Shown: positions 11,659 through 22,384 of the stretch, in pieces | Layout: the number at the start of each line of letters is the position of its first letter | How positions within the stretch are numbered: the stretch's first letter is position 1 | Assembly: GCF_028583425.1 (NCBI RefSeq) | Contig: NC_072801.1 | Location: 22,836,001 to 22,900,000, forward strand | DNA length: 64,000 nucleotides | Direction: 5' to 3' | From: Eublepharis macularius | Taxonomy: Eukaryota > Chordata > Lepidosauria > Squamata > Eublepharidae | Translations under genes and position numbers: made by a program | The notes under the pieces: model-generated | Seen by the model: only the letters and a program-made list of their open reading frames with translations | Databases searched by the model: none | Told to the model about the DNA's origin: nothing

Positions 11659-11868
11659 TAGGGTTGCCAGCTTTGGGTTGAGAAATTCCTGGAGATTTGG
11701 GGGCAGTGTCTGTGGAGGGCAGAGTCTGGGGAGGGGAGGTACCTCAGCAAGGTAAAATGTCATCGATTCCACCCTCCAAAGCAACAAGTTTCTCCAGGGG
11801 AACAGACCTCTGTTGCCTGGAAAGCAGCTGTAATTCTGGCAGAACTCCTGCCACCACCTGGAGATAGG
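11659..11868 (+). mobile_element. TAGGGTTGCCAG hAT MITE (family A), plus
   Basis: The left end is TAGGGTTGCCAGC followed by GAGAAATTCCTGGAGATTTG, CTGGGGAGGGGAGG, TTTCTCCAGGGGAACAG and CCACCACCTGGAG. The right terminus is eroded and abuts a family B element directly. Confidence 0.75.
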
Positions 11869-12297
11869 CAGGGTTGCCAGGTTACCTTATCCTCCCAGCA
11901 GGAGGAGGGGGGACCTGGTGCTCACCATTTAGAAGAACTTTGTGCATGCCTAAAGCCCACACGCACTCCCAGCGCCAACACAATGACATCATTTCTGTGA
12001 GTGACATCAGTGTACTAGCTACGGGAATGCTCCTGCACTTGGACCAAATTGGCCCCAAGCAAAGTGTGGGAGCATTCCTGCAGACAGTGTGATGTCATCA
12101 CTCCCGGAAGTGATGTCATTGTGCCCACCAAGAGAGCGCCCTCTGCGGGATTGCCTGGGAGATATTTTGCCTCTCAGGCCTGCTCCCCCCACCTTTTCCT
12201 CCCACCATCCAGGTGAGTGGCAGCGGGAGGGGGAGACTGGGAGCGGGAGATCCCCTGCCCGCACCGGGGGACTGGAAGCCTTAGAGGTTGGCAACGC
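11869..12297 (+). mobile_element. TAGGGTTGCCAGG hAT MITE (family B)
   Basis: The left end is CAGGGTTGCCAGG and the right end GAGGTTGGCAACGC. Inside are paired GATGTCATCACTCCCGGAAG and GACATCATTTCTGTGAG words around a GTGGGAGCATTCC core. Family B shares termini with family A but not the interior. Relatives: 13247, 45960, 53721, 54687, 54957 and 55405. Confidence 0.7.
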
Positions 12298-12451
12298 TTG
12301 CCAGCTCGACAAAGGAACAAGGCTGCAGCTTTCTAAAAATGCTTTCTAAAAATGCTTTCTAAAAATGCTAACAGCCTGGAGCAAGGACTCCTTGTGAGCA
12401 TGGACCTATTGATGAGAAAGGCAAGGGAACCAGAGAAGGGAATAATGCATT

Positions 12452-12665
12452 AGGCTTACCAACGTCCAGTTTGGGGCCTGGAGACCTCCCAGAATTAACT
12501 CGTCTCCAGACCACCAAGTTCAGTTTCCCTTGGAGAAAATGGCAAGTTTCTAGAGTAGACTATGGCATTATAGGCCTCTGAGGTTCCTCTCCTCCCCAAA
12601 CTCTGCCCTCCCCACATTCTGCCCCCATATCTCCAGGAATTTCCCAACTCACAACTGGCAATGCT
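12452..12665 (-). mobile_element. TAGGGTTGCCAG hAT MITE (family A), minus
   Basis: The plus strand shows GCTTACCAACGTCCAG, CTGGAGACCTCCCAGAATTA, TTGGAGAAAATGGCAAG and ATCTCCAGGAATTTCC, ending ACAACTGGCAATGCTA. These are the family A words in reverse order, so the element is inverted relative to the copy at 11659. Confidence 0.75.
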
Positions 12666-12992
12666 AAACCTCATCGAGAAGTCAGAGGAAGGGAAGGCTG
12701 AGAAAGAAGGCATTCTGGGAGAAGGTCAAGCTCAGAGCACAAATGTCTGGCATCTTTTATTAAAGGCAACACAAGGGATGGGAAAGACCTTTCTATTCCT
12801 GAGATCAAATCCCCCATGGTCATACAGGAAGTTGCAGAGAAGAAGGTTGTAGTCAGCGCAATCATCGTTTTCCATCCCACTTCCTAGGGCAAAGTTGAAT
12901 GCCGCTGGTGACACAGGGCAAAGCAGCAAATACAGCTGTGCTGCAGCTCATTTTAAATTTGTGAATATATCTGTGGTTCAAAAATATGGGCA
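12666..12992. other. Unique sequence, nothing recognised
   Basis: Short open frames occur on both strands with no family resemblance. Confidence 0.4.
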
Positions 12993-13190
12993 ACTAGAGA
13001 GGGTGGAAGGGCTACAGCTCAGCAGAAGAGCCTCTTTGCATATAGAAGGTCCCAGGTTCAATCCCCAACATCTCCTGTTAAAAGGACCAGGCGGTAGGTG
13101 ACGTGAAAGATTTCTGCCTGAGACCCTGGAGAGCCACAGCCAGTCTGAGTAAACAATACTGACCTTGATGGATCGATGTGTTCATGTGTG
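12993..13190 (+). repeat. tRNA-derived SINE
   Basis: The element starts with a tRNA-like head (AGGGCTACAGCTCAGCAG, and the B-box-like GGTTCAATCCCC). It continues with AAAAGGACCAGGCGGTAGG, GAGACCCTGGAGAGCCACAG and AACAATACTGACCTTGATGG and ends near GTTCATGTG. Copies with the same order are at 16139, 25427 and 38860. It is a pol III-type SINE; activity cannot be judged. Confidence 0.8.
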
Positions 13191-13193
13191 AGA

Positions 13194-13246
13194 AGAATCA
13201 CAGAATCATGTAACTGGGAGGAGCCTTACAGACCATCTAGTCCAAC
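13194..13246 (-). mobile_element. CR1 LINE 3'-end remnant
   Basis: AATCACAGAATCATGTAACT followed by GACCATCTAGTCCAAC is the reverse complement of the CR1 3' terminus (GGACTAGATG...ATTCTGTGATT). It is a very short 5'-truncated copy. Confidence 0.65.
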
Positions 13247-13680
13247 TAGGGTTGCCAGGTCCCTATACCCTCCTGATGGCCGAGGGGGGTGGGATTGGCA
13301 CTTACCTCGTGTCATTCATGGGATGACATCACTCCTGGAAGTGATATCATGATGACATCGCTCCTGGAAGTGATGTCATCATGCCAGCCGTGGGAGCACT
13401 CCTACGCTCAGTATGGGGCCAATGCAGCCTATTTGGGGCCCAAATCATCCCCAGACAAAGCACCGGAACACTCCTGCAGCCGGCATGATGATGTCACTTC
13501 CGGAAGTGACATTGCCACACCCCTTGGGAGTGTGTGCACAACCTGCTGGTGGTGGGCAACTTCCAGGGGGCTTGCTACCTCCCGCTGATCACTCACGGAT
13601 TGGCAGGTGAGAAGGCAAATCCCTGGGAGTTTGCCCACCACTGGCAGGCACCTGGGAGCCCTATGTCCAACCCCCTGCCC
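13247..13680 (+). mobile_element. TAGGGTTGCCAGG hAT MITE (family B)
   Basis: The left terminus TAGGGTTGCCAGGTCCC is intact. Inside are GATGACATCGCTCCTGGAAG and a perfect ACTTCCGGAAGT palindrome at about 13496, and the right part ends in poorly preserved GGGAGCCC sequence. It inserted directly next to the CR1 end. Confidence 0.65.
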
Positions 13681-14655
13681 AACAGCCTAAAGCATCCCTG
13701 CCTAAAACATCCCCGACAGGAAGCAGCACCGCTTCAAGCAAGGGCTCGATTTTTCTAGCCCATTCTTTGCAAGGATTGCGGTGTCACCAACACAAACCCA
13801 TCAGCCTGTCCATTCATTAGACCATTAATGGAATATATGTAGGACCTTGTTTAAAACTTTGCTTTTCCTAGGTGTCACGGGTCAGGATCCCAAACTTGAA
13901 AATGAGAGGGATAAGAAACTTACTTCATTTTTCTAAATCTGTATGCAGTTCAGTTCTCCCCCAAATGTTTCCAGCTTTCAGATACTCCATCAACTTTAGT
14001 TCAATATACTCCAAGCTATTTTATATATTATACACAAGGGAGATGGTTTTCCTCCTTTGACTCCAGGTTACTGATAAATTCTTGATCGCTATTGGATGTG
14101 ATAATGGGCCTCGGTAGGGCTTTGGGCTTACAGCATAGTTGGAACGAAGAGATAATATGTTCCCTGACATTCTAATTGATAGACGCCAAGTTACATCCTA
14201 TAGTGAGCATTTGCATTTGAACAAAGAACTGTAGGTGTATAGTTTGCTCTGGGATTTCCAACAACAGAAGGTATTTACTGTTTCCAGATATACAGGCATT
14301 GCACCGTTTTTTCTTTAATGTGCTTGGAGAGCCTGAGAATTGTTTCGTAAATGAATATATAAAACTGACTCCATCCGCAGGACCGTCTCACGCTCCTTTT
14401 TCTCCTTGGACAGGCACCAGTCCTTAAAGCGGTTTTCCCAGCCCTGCAGTCTGAAATTTTTTAAGCAGAGATGCCAAGGACAAATCAGAAGAGTTGAGTT
14501 GGCTTTTGAAATAGGCAAAGTGATGGAAGGGAGGTCTGTCCAAGTTTATTGGCCATCCTTACTAAATGGAACCTCCATGTTCAGAGGCAGTAGCCTCAGA
14601 AATACAGTATTGGTGGCAGCAACAGCAGGGGGATGCTTTGGGTTCTGGGTCCCAC
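13681..14655. other. Unique sequence, nothing recognised
   Basis: AT-rich, repeat-poor; no exon or SINE head seen. Confidence 0.4.
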
Positions 14656-14755
14656 TTCTAGGGCATCTAGGACACCATTGTGTGAATCAGGGTGTAAGTT
14701 GGACTAGATGGACAGTCAGTCTGATCCAGCATGGCTACTCCTACATTCTTAGATG
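14656..14755 (+). mobile_element. CR1-type LINE 3' end
   Basis: GTAAGTTGGACTAGATGGAC, CTGATCCAGCATGGCTACTC and a terminal ACATTCTTA match the 3' terminus whose reverse complement is seen at 17843 (AGAACATAAGAAGGAGCCC). It is 5' truncated to about 100 bp. Confidence 0.6.
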
Positions 14756-16138
14756 GGACCTTCTCCCTGTTTAGATGGAGCAGGCAAATGTAAAGTGTCT
14801 TACCCTATATATGATCATGAATTGGTCTCTGGAGAGGCAGCACACCAATTTTCTAAATAAACAAACAATGAAATGTTTGTGGATAAAATGTGTTTATGGG
14901 TACAGTCTGGCAGGATGGAATCCAAGCTCATTGGAAAGCACATCAGCTCCTCTGCAGTTTGTGGAAGATTGTGTCCGGTACATAACGCTGGAAGTTTGAG
15001 CTGCTATATAGCTCAGATCTAAGGCCTTGCAAGCAGCCACTGAAAATTCAGCAATGATCTAAAATAGAGTTGTTATGGAGTGGGGCACTTCTTTTTCCGA
15101 AATTCACTTTTTTAGGCGTAGCCATTCTCTTATTCTCGTTTTTCTCTTTTAGGAGCAGGATTTCTCTTTCGTTTCTCTTCAGCTTCATCCCTTGCAGTTA
15201 TGTTATACACCCCATGGTGGTGCTCTAGCAGGAATGCTTGGGAAGGCATTGTCTGCCTCTGAGCATCTACAGAGTGAAATTCTGGCATTTTGCAGAACCT
15301 CCCTTCCTGCCCCTCCTCACTTTGAATCTCTCTTTGATCAAAAAGGGATTCGAAACGGACTCCAAATTCCTCAAAAGAGAAAAAGAAAAGAATTATTGGA
15401 TTTCAGGGAGAAACTGGGTAAAGAGGAATTAAGATTTCTCTTAAAGACCTTTGGAACCATTTTTTCCTTGATTTATTCCTAACTGACTTCTTTATTCAGT
15501 TCATTTTCCAGCCAGCTAAGTATGAAAAGACTGTTTTTAGAGAGGCAAATAAGAATGTATTAGGCCTGCAAAAAACTCACACCTGGAACATTCAGATGGA
15601 GAGGCTTGAGAGCATCTTGGACCGCCCCCTTCCCCGATGAATTAAAAAACAATCATTCCTTGTAGAAGAATCCCACAGTCCACCCCCTTTGCATCCTTTT
15701 GCACATGTTCTTCTCTGAGCCAGGCCTCTCAAGAACATCACATATTCATGGGGAACTAAAGAATTGCTTTAAAATGCATTTACCTTGTTTAAAAAAATAA
15801 CAGATCTTCTTTCAAAATGAGTGCTGGTGAATTATGAATGAAGGCATGGGGAGCTGAAAGCCTCTCCTTATACATTTTTTAAAGTAGCCTTTTGGTTTCT
15901 GAGAATACTGTTTTAAGCCCACCGGACTGCAGCCTGCAGTTTCGTATAAAAAAAAGGCATCTTATGTTCGGTTTCTTGGCTCAGAAGGGAACTCCCTAGT
16001 GCACCTTGCGTGCCTCACTAATCTTACAGACTTTGGTGCTCTCATAGAATGCAAGGGGGATGGATTGACTATAGATCTGGCCTGAGACGGTAGGCTTAGA
16101 GCAGACTAAAATGGGCAAGGTATTAAACACTCTGCAAT
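14756..16138. other. Unique sequence, nothing recognised
   Basis: Contains short open frames near 15192-15482 without homology that I recognise. No repeat termini were found. Confidence 0.4.
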
Positions 16139-16345
16139 TTGGGGAAGGGCTGTGTCTTGGTGGTAGAGCATCTTCTTGGCATGCAGGTCAATTCCCATCA
16201 TCCAGTAAAAGGACCGGACAGTAGGTAATGTGAAAGACCTCTGCCGGAGACCCTGGAGAACAGCTGCCAGTCTGAGTAGACAAGACTGACCTTGATGGAC
16301 TTATGCTCTGATTCGGCATAAGGCAGCTTCGTGGGTTCATGTGAT
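16139..16345 (+). repeat. tRNA-derived SINE
   Basis: Same order as the copy at 12993: GTGGTAGAGCATCTTC, AAAAGGACCGGACAGTAGG, GAGACCCTGGAGAACAGC, AGACTGACCTTGATGGAC, ATAAGGCAGCTTCGTG. The B box region is damaged. Confidence 0.8.
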
Positions 16346-16374
16346 CACACAAATGGTCACACAAATGGAGGGGA

Positions 16375-16674
16375 CAGGATGAGGTCGGTCGGTCGGTCGA
16401 TTGATTGCCCTCTTTTCTGCTAAGATCCAAGGCGGATTACACACTGTAAGTGAATATAATAAAATCAACAGCTAGGACCATCCACTGAGCAAAATACAGT
16501 ACAATCAACAGTTAGGACATTCAATGAACTGATACAATAGGGTATGGTAGAAAATTTGCGATCAAGCATAAATCCAAACACAGAGGTGAAACCTTTGCGA
16601 AAGAATGGACAATTAATTAACATGACATCTTTTACAATGTAGAAACTACCAGGAGGAGCATACCTATCCGGATC
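16375..16674 (-). mobile_element. L2-like LINE 3' end, minus
   Basis: After a (GGTC)n run the plus strand reads GATCCAAGGCGGATTACACA, the reverse complement of an L2-type 3' end (TAATCCGCCTTGGATC). The rest, to about 16670, is non-coding and probably part of the same element's 3' untranslated region. Confidence 0.5.
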
Positions 16675-17340
16675 CAGTTCAAGATACTGGTCGTAGTATT
16701 TAAAGCCCTCCACGGACTGGGACCTGCATACCTACGGGACCGCCTCTCTCATTATGTCCCCCGCAGGGCCTTGCGCTCTGCAGATAAGCAGCTTCTGGTG
16801 GTCTCCGACTGGAGGAACATCCAACTGGCTTCAACTAGGGCCAGGGTTTTTCTGCCCTTGCCCCGGCCTGGTGGAACACTCTCCCAATGGAGATCCAGGC
16901 CCTGCGGGACCTTGTACAGTTCCACAGGGCCTGCAAGACGGAGATGTTCCACCGGGTCTTGGAGTAGGGGCCAGCATTTTATTCCCCTTCTGACTGCTAT
17001 GCCCTCCTTTTGCAGCTGCCCTTGAGTTACTTCATGGTGGTGCTGGGGCTTATGATGATTTTGCAGTAGCTGATCTGTCTCACGGCACCTGAATTTTAAT
17101 GTGTTAATAAGGTTTTTATCGTATTTGAACAGTGTCTTTGTTGGAAGCCACCCTGAACCCGCTTGCGTGAAGGGCAGGGTATAATAATAATGTTTATTGC
17201 TTTTCCGGCCGAAGCCATAAGCCATACACACACCAACAAAATATGAACTGTACACTTGAACATACCCAATTCACATAGACATAACTCGTCTATGTGAATT
17301 GGCAGGGTATAAGTTGAATAAAATAAATGAAAAAATAAAT
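16675..17340 (+). mobile_element. L2/CR1-type LINE 3' end with a small nested insertion
   Basis: The plus frame reads IQFKILVVVFKALHGLGPAY then LRDRLSHYVPRRALRSADKQ, the typical region after the reverse transcriptase in L2/CR1 elements. It continues to a 3' untranslated region ending in GGCAGGGTATAA. A 117-bp insertion at 17184-17300 is flanked by that same 12-bp word, after which the LINE tail (GAATAAAATAAATG, AAATAAATA) resumes. Confidence 0.75.
17184..17300 (-). mobile_element. Short retroelement end with snap-back terminus, 12-bp TSD
   Basis: On the minus strand the insertion begins with an inverted repeat (AATTCACATAGAC...GTCTATGTGAATT) and ends GGAAAAGCAATAAACATTAT. The flanks are GGCAGGGTATAA on both sides. 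Length variability, duplication size and the terminal snap-back suggest a 5'-inverted or template-switched LINE or PLE end. The family is not identified. Confidence 0.55.
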
Positions 17341-17842
17341 AAATATATCAGGAGGCAGTACCCAATAGCATAATAGTCCCGGTCCTTACCAACCCACTCC
17401 CCTCTTGAAGGGAGAGGCAATGCCATTGGAAGTCACCCACAAGACCAAGTATCTGTGGGTCACCATCTGCTCAAGAGGGCCAACAGACAAAAGAGGGCCA
17501 AGACAGCAGCAGGCAGAGAAGCATCCCTAGATCAGCTGCCCCCATTGCTCTGGCTGTTTGGGGAAGATGAGCCCTTCCCAGGATGCTCCTTTCGGTGGGG
17601 AGGGTGGGCATCAGTGGAAGGGTGGGAGGCCAAGGTGACTCCTCCAGTGGCCCTTCTTTCGGCCCCTTGTATTGGTCAATCTTGGTTGTACCCAACACTT
17701 AATACACTGTCACCATCATAATCTGTCTCTTGAAGATGTGGTCTTCTGCTGTCTGACGATTGTAACTTTAATTTTTGAAAACATCCGTTTGCACATTCCT
17801 AATTTTCATAGTCACCTGGATTGTGCATGGGAAAATACATGA
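17341..17842. other. Unique sequence, nothing recognised
   Basis: No repeat terminus or exon identified. Confidence 0.4.
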
Positions 17843-18235
17843 TAAGAACATAAGAAGGAGCCCTGCTGGTTCGGGCCAGCATCTGGTACAACATCCTGTT
17901 CCTCATACCAGGCGAACAGCGACTCCGGAGCGCCAACGAAAAGGCATAGAGACCAGGGCCTGCCCCATGCATTGCCCTTCTACTGCTGCTATTCAGAGGT
18001 TGACTATCTCTGGATGTTGTGGTTCCCTTTGGTCACCATGGCTAATAGCCATCGATGGACCTCTCCTCTGTGAATCTATGCCTCTTTTCAAGCTATCTAT
18101 GATCAAGGCCATTCCTGTCTCCACTGGCAGTGAATTCCCCAGTTTAATTACTCATTAAGTCAAGAAGTATTTTGCTGTTGTCCCTCCTGAATCTGATTAC
18201 CAAGTTCTAGTATTTAGGAGAGGGAGAAGGGGAGA
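17843..18235 (-). mobile_element. CR1-type LINE 3' end, minus
   Basis: The plus strand reads AGAACATAAGAAGGAGCCCT, TAATAGCCATCGATGGACCT, GTGAATTCCCCAGTTTAATT and ends in TTCTAGTATTTAGGAG. This is the reverse complement of a CR1-like 3' region. The better-preserved relative is at 43698-44065. Confidence 0.6.
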
Positions 18236-18365
18236 GGGGAGATCGAACTCTCCACACACAACTTGTGATATTGATTGTATTGACTTACACTATGTAATCT
18301 GCCTGTAGTCTCAGTGAGAAAAGTGGACTATAAATAACGTAAATAAAATTAGCAGAAATAAAAAG
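18236..18365 (+). mobile_element. L2-like LINE 3' end (GTCTCAGTGAGAAAGG type)
   Basis: TTGATTGTATTGACTTACAC, CTGTAGTCTCAGTGAGAAAA and GGACTATAAATAACGTAAAT are the 3' end of the LINE family present at 27195-29425 and 48745-51005. Confidence 0.75.
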
Positions 18366-18485
18366 CTGGTCTGACATCATCCCATGTTTCTGTCATTCCA
18401 CAAACTATGTAAAGCAGAATTGTTCGGGGGAGGGGGCATAGGTAATAGGGCGATATTATAATCAACTGATACAAGAAGGGACTTT

Positions 18486-18530
18486 TATATGGTTGGTTGG
18501 TGGTTGGTTGGTTGCTTGGTTGGTTAATCC
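18486..18530 (+). repeat. (TTGG)n microsatellite
   Basis: About ten imperfect TTGG units between GGTTGGTTGG words. Confidence 0.85.
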
Positions 18531-18611
18531 TTTATAAAAGAAATGGGACTAAGAAATATACCCCTGTCTACAAATTATCTGTTTGCTGGGTGTATTATAC
18601 TGTAATTTCCA

Positions 18612-19010
18612 GGGGTTAAGAGTGGCGGGACTCTAATCTGGAGAACCAGGTTTGAGTCCCCACTCCTCCACTTGAAATCAGCTGGGTGACCTTGGCCGTT
18701 TTCACACTACTAACCTGCTTCCATAACGTTGCAAAACGTCGCGCAAAAAATGCGGAAGATAGCGTCTTCTCACGAAAAGCAACATCGCACAAAACTCTTG
18801 AGAGAAGACTTTTTTGCACAACGTTTTGCAACATTATGGAAGCAGAGTAGTGTGAAAACGACCCTTGTGTCAGTCACAGCTTCTTAGAGCTCTCTCAGCC
18901 CCACTCACCGCACAGGGTGATTGTTGTGGGCATAATAATAACATATTTTGTAAACCTCTCTGAGTTGGAATTAAGTTGTCCTGAACGGTGGTAAATAAAT
19001 CGAATGTTAT
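18612..19010 (+). repeat. tRNA-derived SINE with L2-like tail, interrupted by a MITE
   Basis: The head is GGGTTAAGAGTGGCGGGACT with the B-box-like GGTTTGAGTCCCC, then CAGCTGGGTGACCTT. After the insertion it resumes GTCAGTCACAGCTTC, CTCACCGCACAGGGTGATTG, and ends in an L2-like GTTGTCCTGAACGGTGGTAA and AAATAAAT. The insertion point is inside the conserved TGGGTGACCTTGG. Confidence 0.75.
18694..18863. mobile_element. Harbinger-like MITE, GGCCGTTTTC termini, CTT TSD
   Basis: Runs GGCCGTTTTCACACTACT to AGTAGTGTGAAAACGACC, flanked by CTT at 18691-18693 and 18864-18866. The two halves pair over most of their length (CGTTGCAAAACGTCG with ACGTTTTGCAAC). The copy at 63033-63226 shares AACGTTGCG and GTCTTCT words, so it is the same subfamily. 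Confidence 0.85.
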
Positions 19011-19011
19011 T

Positions 19012-19232
19012 TTTTAAAAGTTATGTTTTTACACTTACGTAATACCATTTTCTGCATCGTTTAGCATAGAACATCTCAATCTTTATGCTTGGTTTCAGGT
19101 TGCTGCAATCCAAGTCCTATTGCATTGCTTATTAGCTGCCTCATCCTGTTGATTGCGTTGACTTACACTTCTGTGCTCTGCCTTGAGCCTCTGTGAGAAA
19201 GGAGGACTAAAGCAAATAAATAAATAAATACT
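19012..19232 (+). mobile_element. L2-like LINE 3' end with AAAT tail
   Basis: CATCGTTTAGCATAGAACAT, ATGCTTGGTTTCAGGTTGCT, TTGCGTTGACTTACACTTC and TGAGAAAGGAGGACTAAAGC, then (AAAT)n. This matches the 3' part of the LINE at 27195-29425. Confidence 0.75.
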
Positions 19233-19481
19233 AGAACACTCAATGAAGTTGATGAGTAATAGATGCGGGAAGTACTTCTTTCCTCAACAAATAATTAAAT
19301 ACAGCAAACTACAACATCTCCCATAGTTTACCCATAAACCTGGAAGTTTCTGTTTATGTTCATTGCTGTTGTTGTATTCTTTCCACGTCCCCAACAGCTA
19401 AAAGATTAAGAATCTTATTCCTCTTACATTGCTTCTTAAACTAGGTTTAAACTTGCTCAGTCCTTAGGAAATGAGTTAAGG

Positions 19482-19692
19482 TGCGTAGATCCAGAGGAGT
19501 TAGCCATGTTAGTCCGTAGTAGCAAAATAGTAAAGAGTCCAGTAGCACCTTTAAGACTAACCAACTTTACTGTAGCATAAGCTTTCGAGAACCACAGTTC
19601 TCAAGATGAAGAGAACCAGTTCTCGAAAGCTTATGCTACAGTAAAGTTGGTTAGTCTTAAAAGTGCTACTGGACTCTTTACTATTTTGCTAA
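19482..19692. repeat. Inverted pair of AGTCCAGTAGCACC-family repeat, near-perfect hairpin
   Basis: AGTCCAGTAGCACCTTTAAG and TACTGTAGCATAAGCTTTCG on the left are matched by CGAAAGCTTATGCTACAGTA and AAAAGTGCTACTGGACTC on the right. The arms are about 85 bp with very few mismatches, separated by CACAGTTCTCAAGATGAAG. Near identity implies a young head-to-head arrangement. Confidence 0.85.
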
Positions 19693-20289
19693 GGGACATA
19701 GAGTCACTGAGGAGCAGTTATAGAACTGTGCCTATTTCTGATAATACTCTCTTTGGGCGGAGATATAAGCCCTCAAATGCATGGACTGAGCTTTGGGTCA
19801 GAACGGGGATGTGAGCATAGATCCTGGTGGTCCTGGTCTCAGTACCATACCAATACTGGCTTTGGAAAGGAGAGGCTGTAGAATACCACAACCCCACCCC
19901 ACCCTCACCCCATGCCACTCCTCTGAGCTCCCACACATGTACTGCCAAGAGTCCACACATCTTTTTTTTGTTAGCGGTTGTCTAGAAGGAGTACCAGGGG
20001 AGACGCATTATTTCCACAAGTAAGATATAAACTCTAGATGACTTTGAACTACCTCCTACCTGGTTCATAACAGTGCGTCAATCACAGCTGGCTACATAAA
20101 GGTGTGAGCAAAAGCACTCCCGAGCATTCTCATATTAAAAGGTACTCGGGGTTATAATCGTCTCTCATTTTATTCTTACCAGTGTTAATACCTCTTGCTG
20201 AGACATTGGAAGGAGATTTTCAGTTGTGTTCTAGTGCCTTCTAGTGGTTATGATTGAACTGTCTTCCCTCATATTCTTGGGGCAACAGA
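19693..20289. other. Unique sequence, nothing recognised
   Basis: No exon or repeat terminus identified. Confidence 0.4.
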
Positions 20290-20395
20290 TGCACCAAATG
20301 AGATTGGAGTCCAATACCACTTCAAGATCAACATTATTTTCCCGGACATAAGCTTTTGTGAGTGAAATCTCACTTTGTCAGATACATGCTGTGAG
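20290..20395 (+). repeat. AGTCCAGTAGCACC-family repeat, diverged
   Basis: GGAGTCCAATACCACTTCAA, GACATAAGCTTTTGTGAGTG and CACTTTGTCAGATACATGC follow the family order but with many changes. Confidence 0.6.
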
Positions 20396-22384
20396 CTTTG
20401 ATATATAAAAGTGTATACCTTGGATTCCTGTAATATTTTGTCAGTCTTGAATTGCTACTGAACAGCTTAGGACTCTGGGTAGGAATGGTCCATTTTCTCT
20501 GCCCAGAATCTGGCCCAAGTTGAGGAAAACATCTTTGGAGTGTCAGGTAACCAGTTGAGTGATGGAAGTAAGATCCAAAATGTTCTATGAGCAGTTTGAA
20601 GAGGGGAAACAGTTCTGAGAAACACTGGAACTGAAACTTGGAGAAGCAGCCATTTTGATTTCTGTTGCTGAAGGAGCTGCTTGGTGTTAAAGCATGTTCA
20701 TTCCATATTTCAGTTTTCTGTGACGCTATTTTATAACAATCATACAACAGTTACAGCAGCAAATCTTATAACTCCCTTTCCCTCATGGCCATCAATTTTT
20801 TCCTGACAGAACTTTTGTATACCTTTATATACAGGAAAGAGAAAACCTGGTTTCTGCTTTAGTCACCATTGTTACACTGTGCTGTGGAAAATCTTTATTT
20901 TCTGTCTATCATATCTAGAAATGTGAAGACCTAGAAAAGTCTGTACGCATTTGGAAAGGGGGCGTTGGGGATCCCAAGGACTTTTTCCAGTGAAAAAACT
21001 GGAAATTTGGGGGGACACACAAAGAACTCCATGAAAAGTTTTCTCTTTTGGAATGATTACACTCTTTAAAGGCCAGGTTTTATTTGCTCAGAATGTATAG
21101 CATGAAGATTTTCTGTGTACCATGATGAGAGAATAATTCCTATCTATACTGTAGACATAGATAACACTCAAATAGAATGCATTTCTGCACCTTGAGGAGG
21201 CTGCCATCTTCATGAAACAAGCTCAGTTACGGATGCTACATTTGATGTTGTTAAATCCATAAAAGCAAGTTTAGGTTTGATGAGACTGCATTACATATAT
21301 ATCAATCCCCGCCATTTTATCTCTGTAGTTATGCTGCAGTTATAAGCCCATGAATCCTGCCGTAGGGGAAAAGTGGCAACATCCTCTGATCCTCCTCACG
21401 AACATCCTCACGAACAAGAGGCAGGAACTCAGGTATGATGTGGCTGAATTTGGCCAGACTGCAAGCAGACAAAATAGCATCATAATTTGTAATGCAGCAC
21501 AGATGTTTCTGCCTTCCACACATCCATTCCTTCTGGAAAGATGCTAGGGCAATTTTAATTTTCCCCAAATATAGTCCAAAAAGATAAAGGTCTGCCCTAA
21601 AATTTCAAGCCAGAAAACCTTACCAGATCGCTCATATTGTGAAAGCTTTGTCAATTGGCAAGAATGCTTCCAAAAATCCTCAATATCTCTTACGCAACTT
21701 TTACAAATAATCTGCTTCGTACAATTCCATTCTCAACTGCTGCTTTCACACATGCTAAATAATGTACTTTCAATTCACTTTCAATGTACTTTAAGTGATC
21801 GTTTGCAAGTGGATTTTCCTATTTCACGCTGTAAAATCCAGTTGCAAAGTGTATTCAATGAGGATTGAAAGTGCATTGTTCAGCAGCATCCTGATTTTTT
21901 TTTTAAAAAAGGAAACCTTCAGATAGCAGGTCCAAGTTTTGCAAAAAAAATTCTTATCAGCTAGCACCATCTAGAGGAGAACTGTGGGACATTAATTACT
22001 TCAGAATGGGGTGACGATTGCAAAATATCACATCTGGGTTTTCCCCACCAGTCCTCTGAGGGCGCACACATCAGCTGAGAAGAGCTCATGCAGCTTCATT
22101 TTGTTAGTGATTGCCGCTGGAAGGAGTTTTTATTATTTCCCCAAGTTGGAAATGGCTCCTACCTAGTTTGTGGTAACGTGCCACTAACAAATGGCTACAT
22201 ACAGGTGTGCACAAAATGCTCTATGCCACATCAGCCTGAACAATTTGCTATCTGAGAAAACTGATGGAGGATACGCCATGTGCTTATTAGAGTGAAGTTG
22301 CATCTGTGAATCTCTGATGCATGTTTGGAAGTAAAGCCAATCTCACAAAGAGCCCACAAATCTCCCGCACTCTCATCACGCAAA
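20396..22384. other. Intergenic sequence, no gene recognised
   Basis: AT-rich, with poly-A/T near 21895-21915. No coding or repeat signature is seen over about 2 kb. Small frames near 21329-21568 have no family resemblance. Confidence 0.4.

Noticed and set aside
12993-13190. tRNA genes at the SINE heads (12993, 16139, 25427, 38860, 53013)
   Set aside because: A and B boxes are visible but no cloverleaf acceptor stem closes; they continue into SINE bodies.
16752-17255. 167-codon minus-strand frame
   Set aside because: It is antisense to the reverse-transcriptase ORF end of an L2/CR1 LINE and crosses into a nested insertion.
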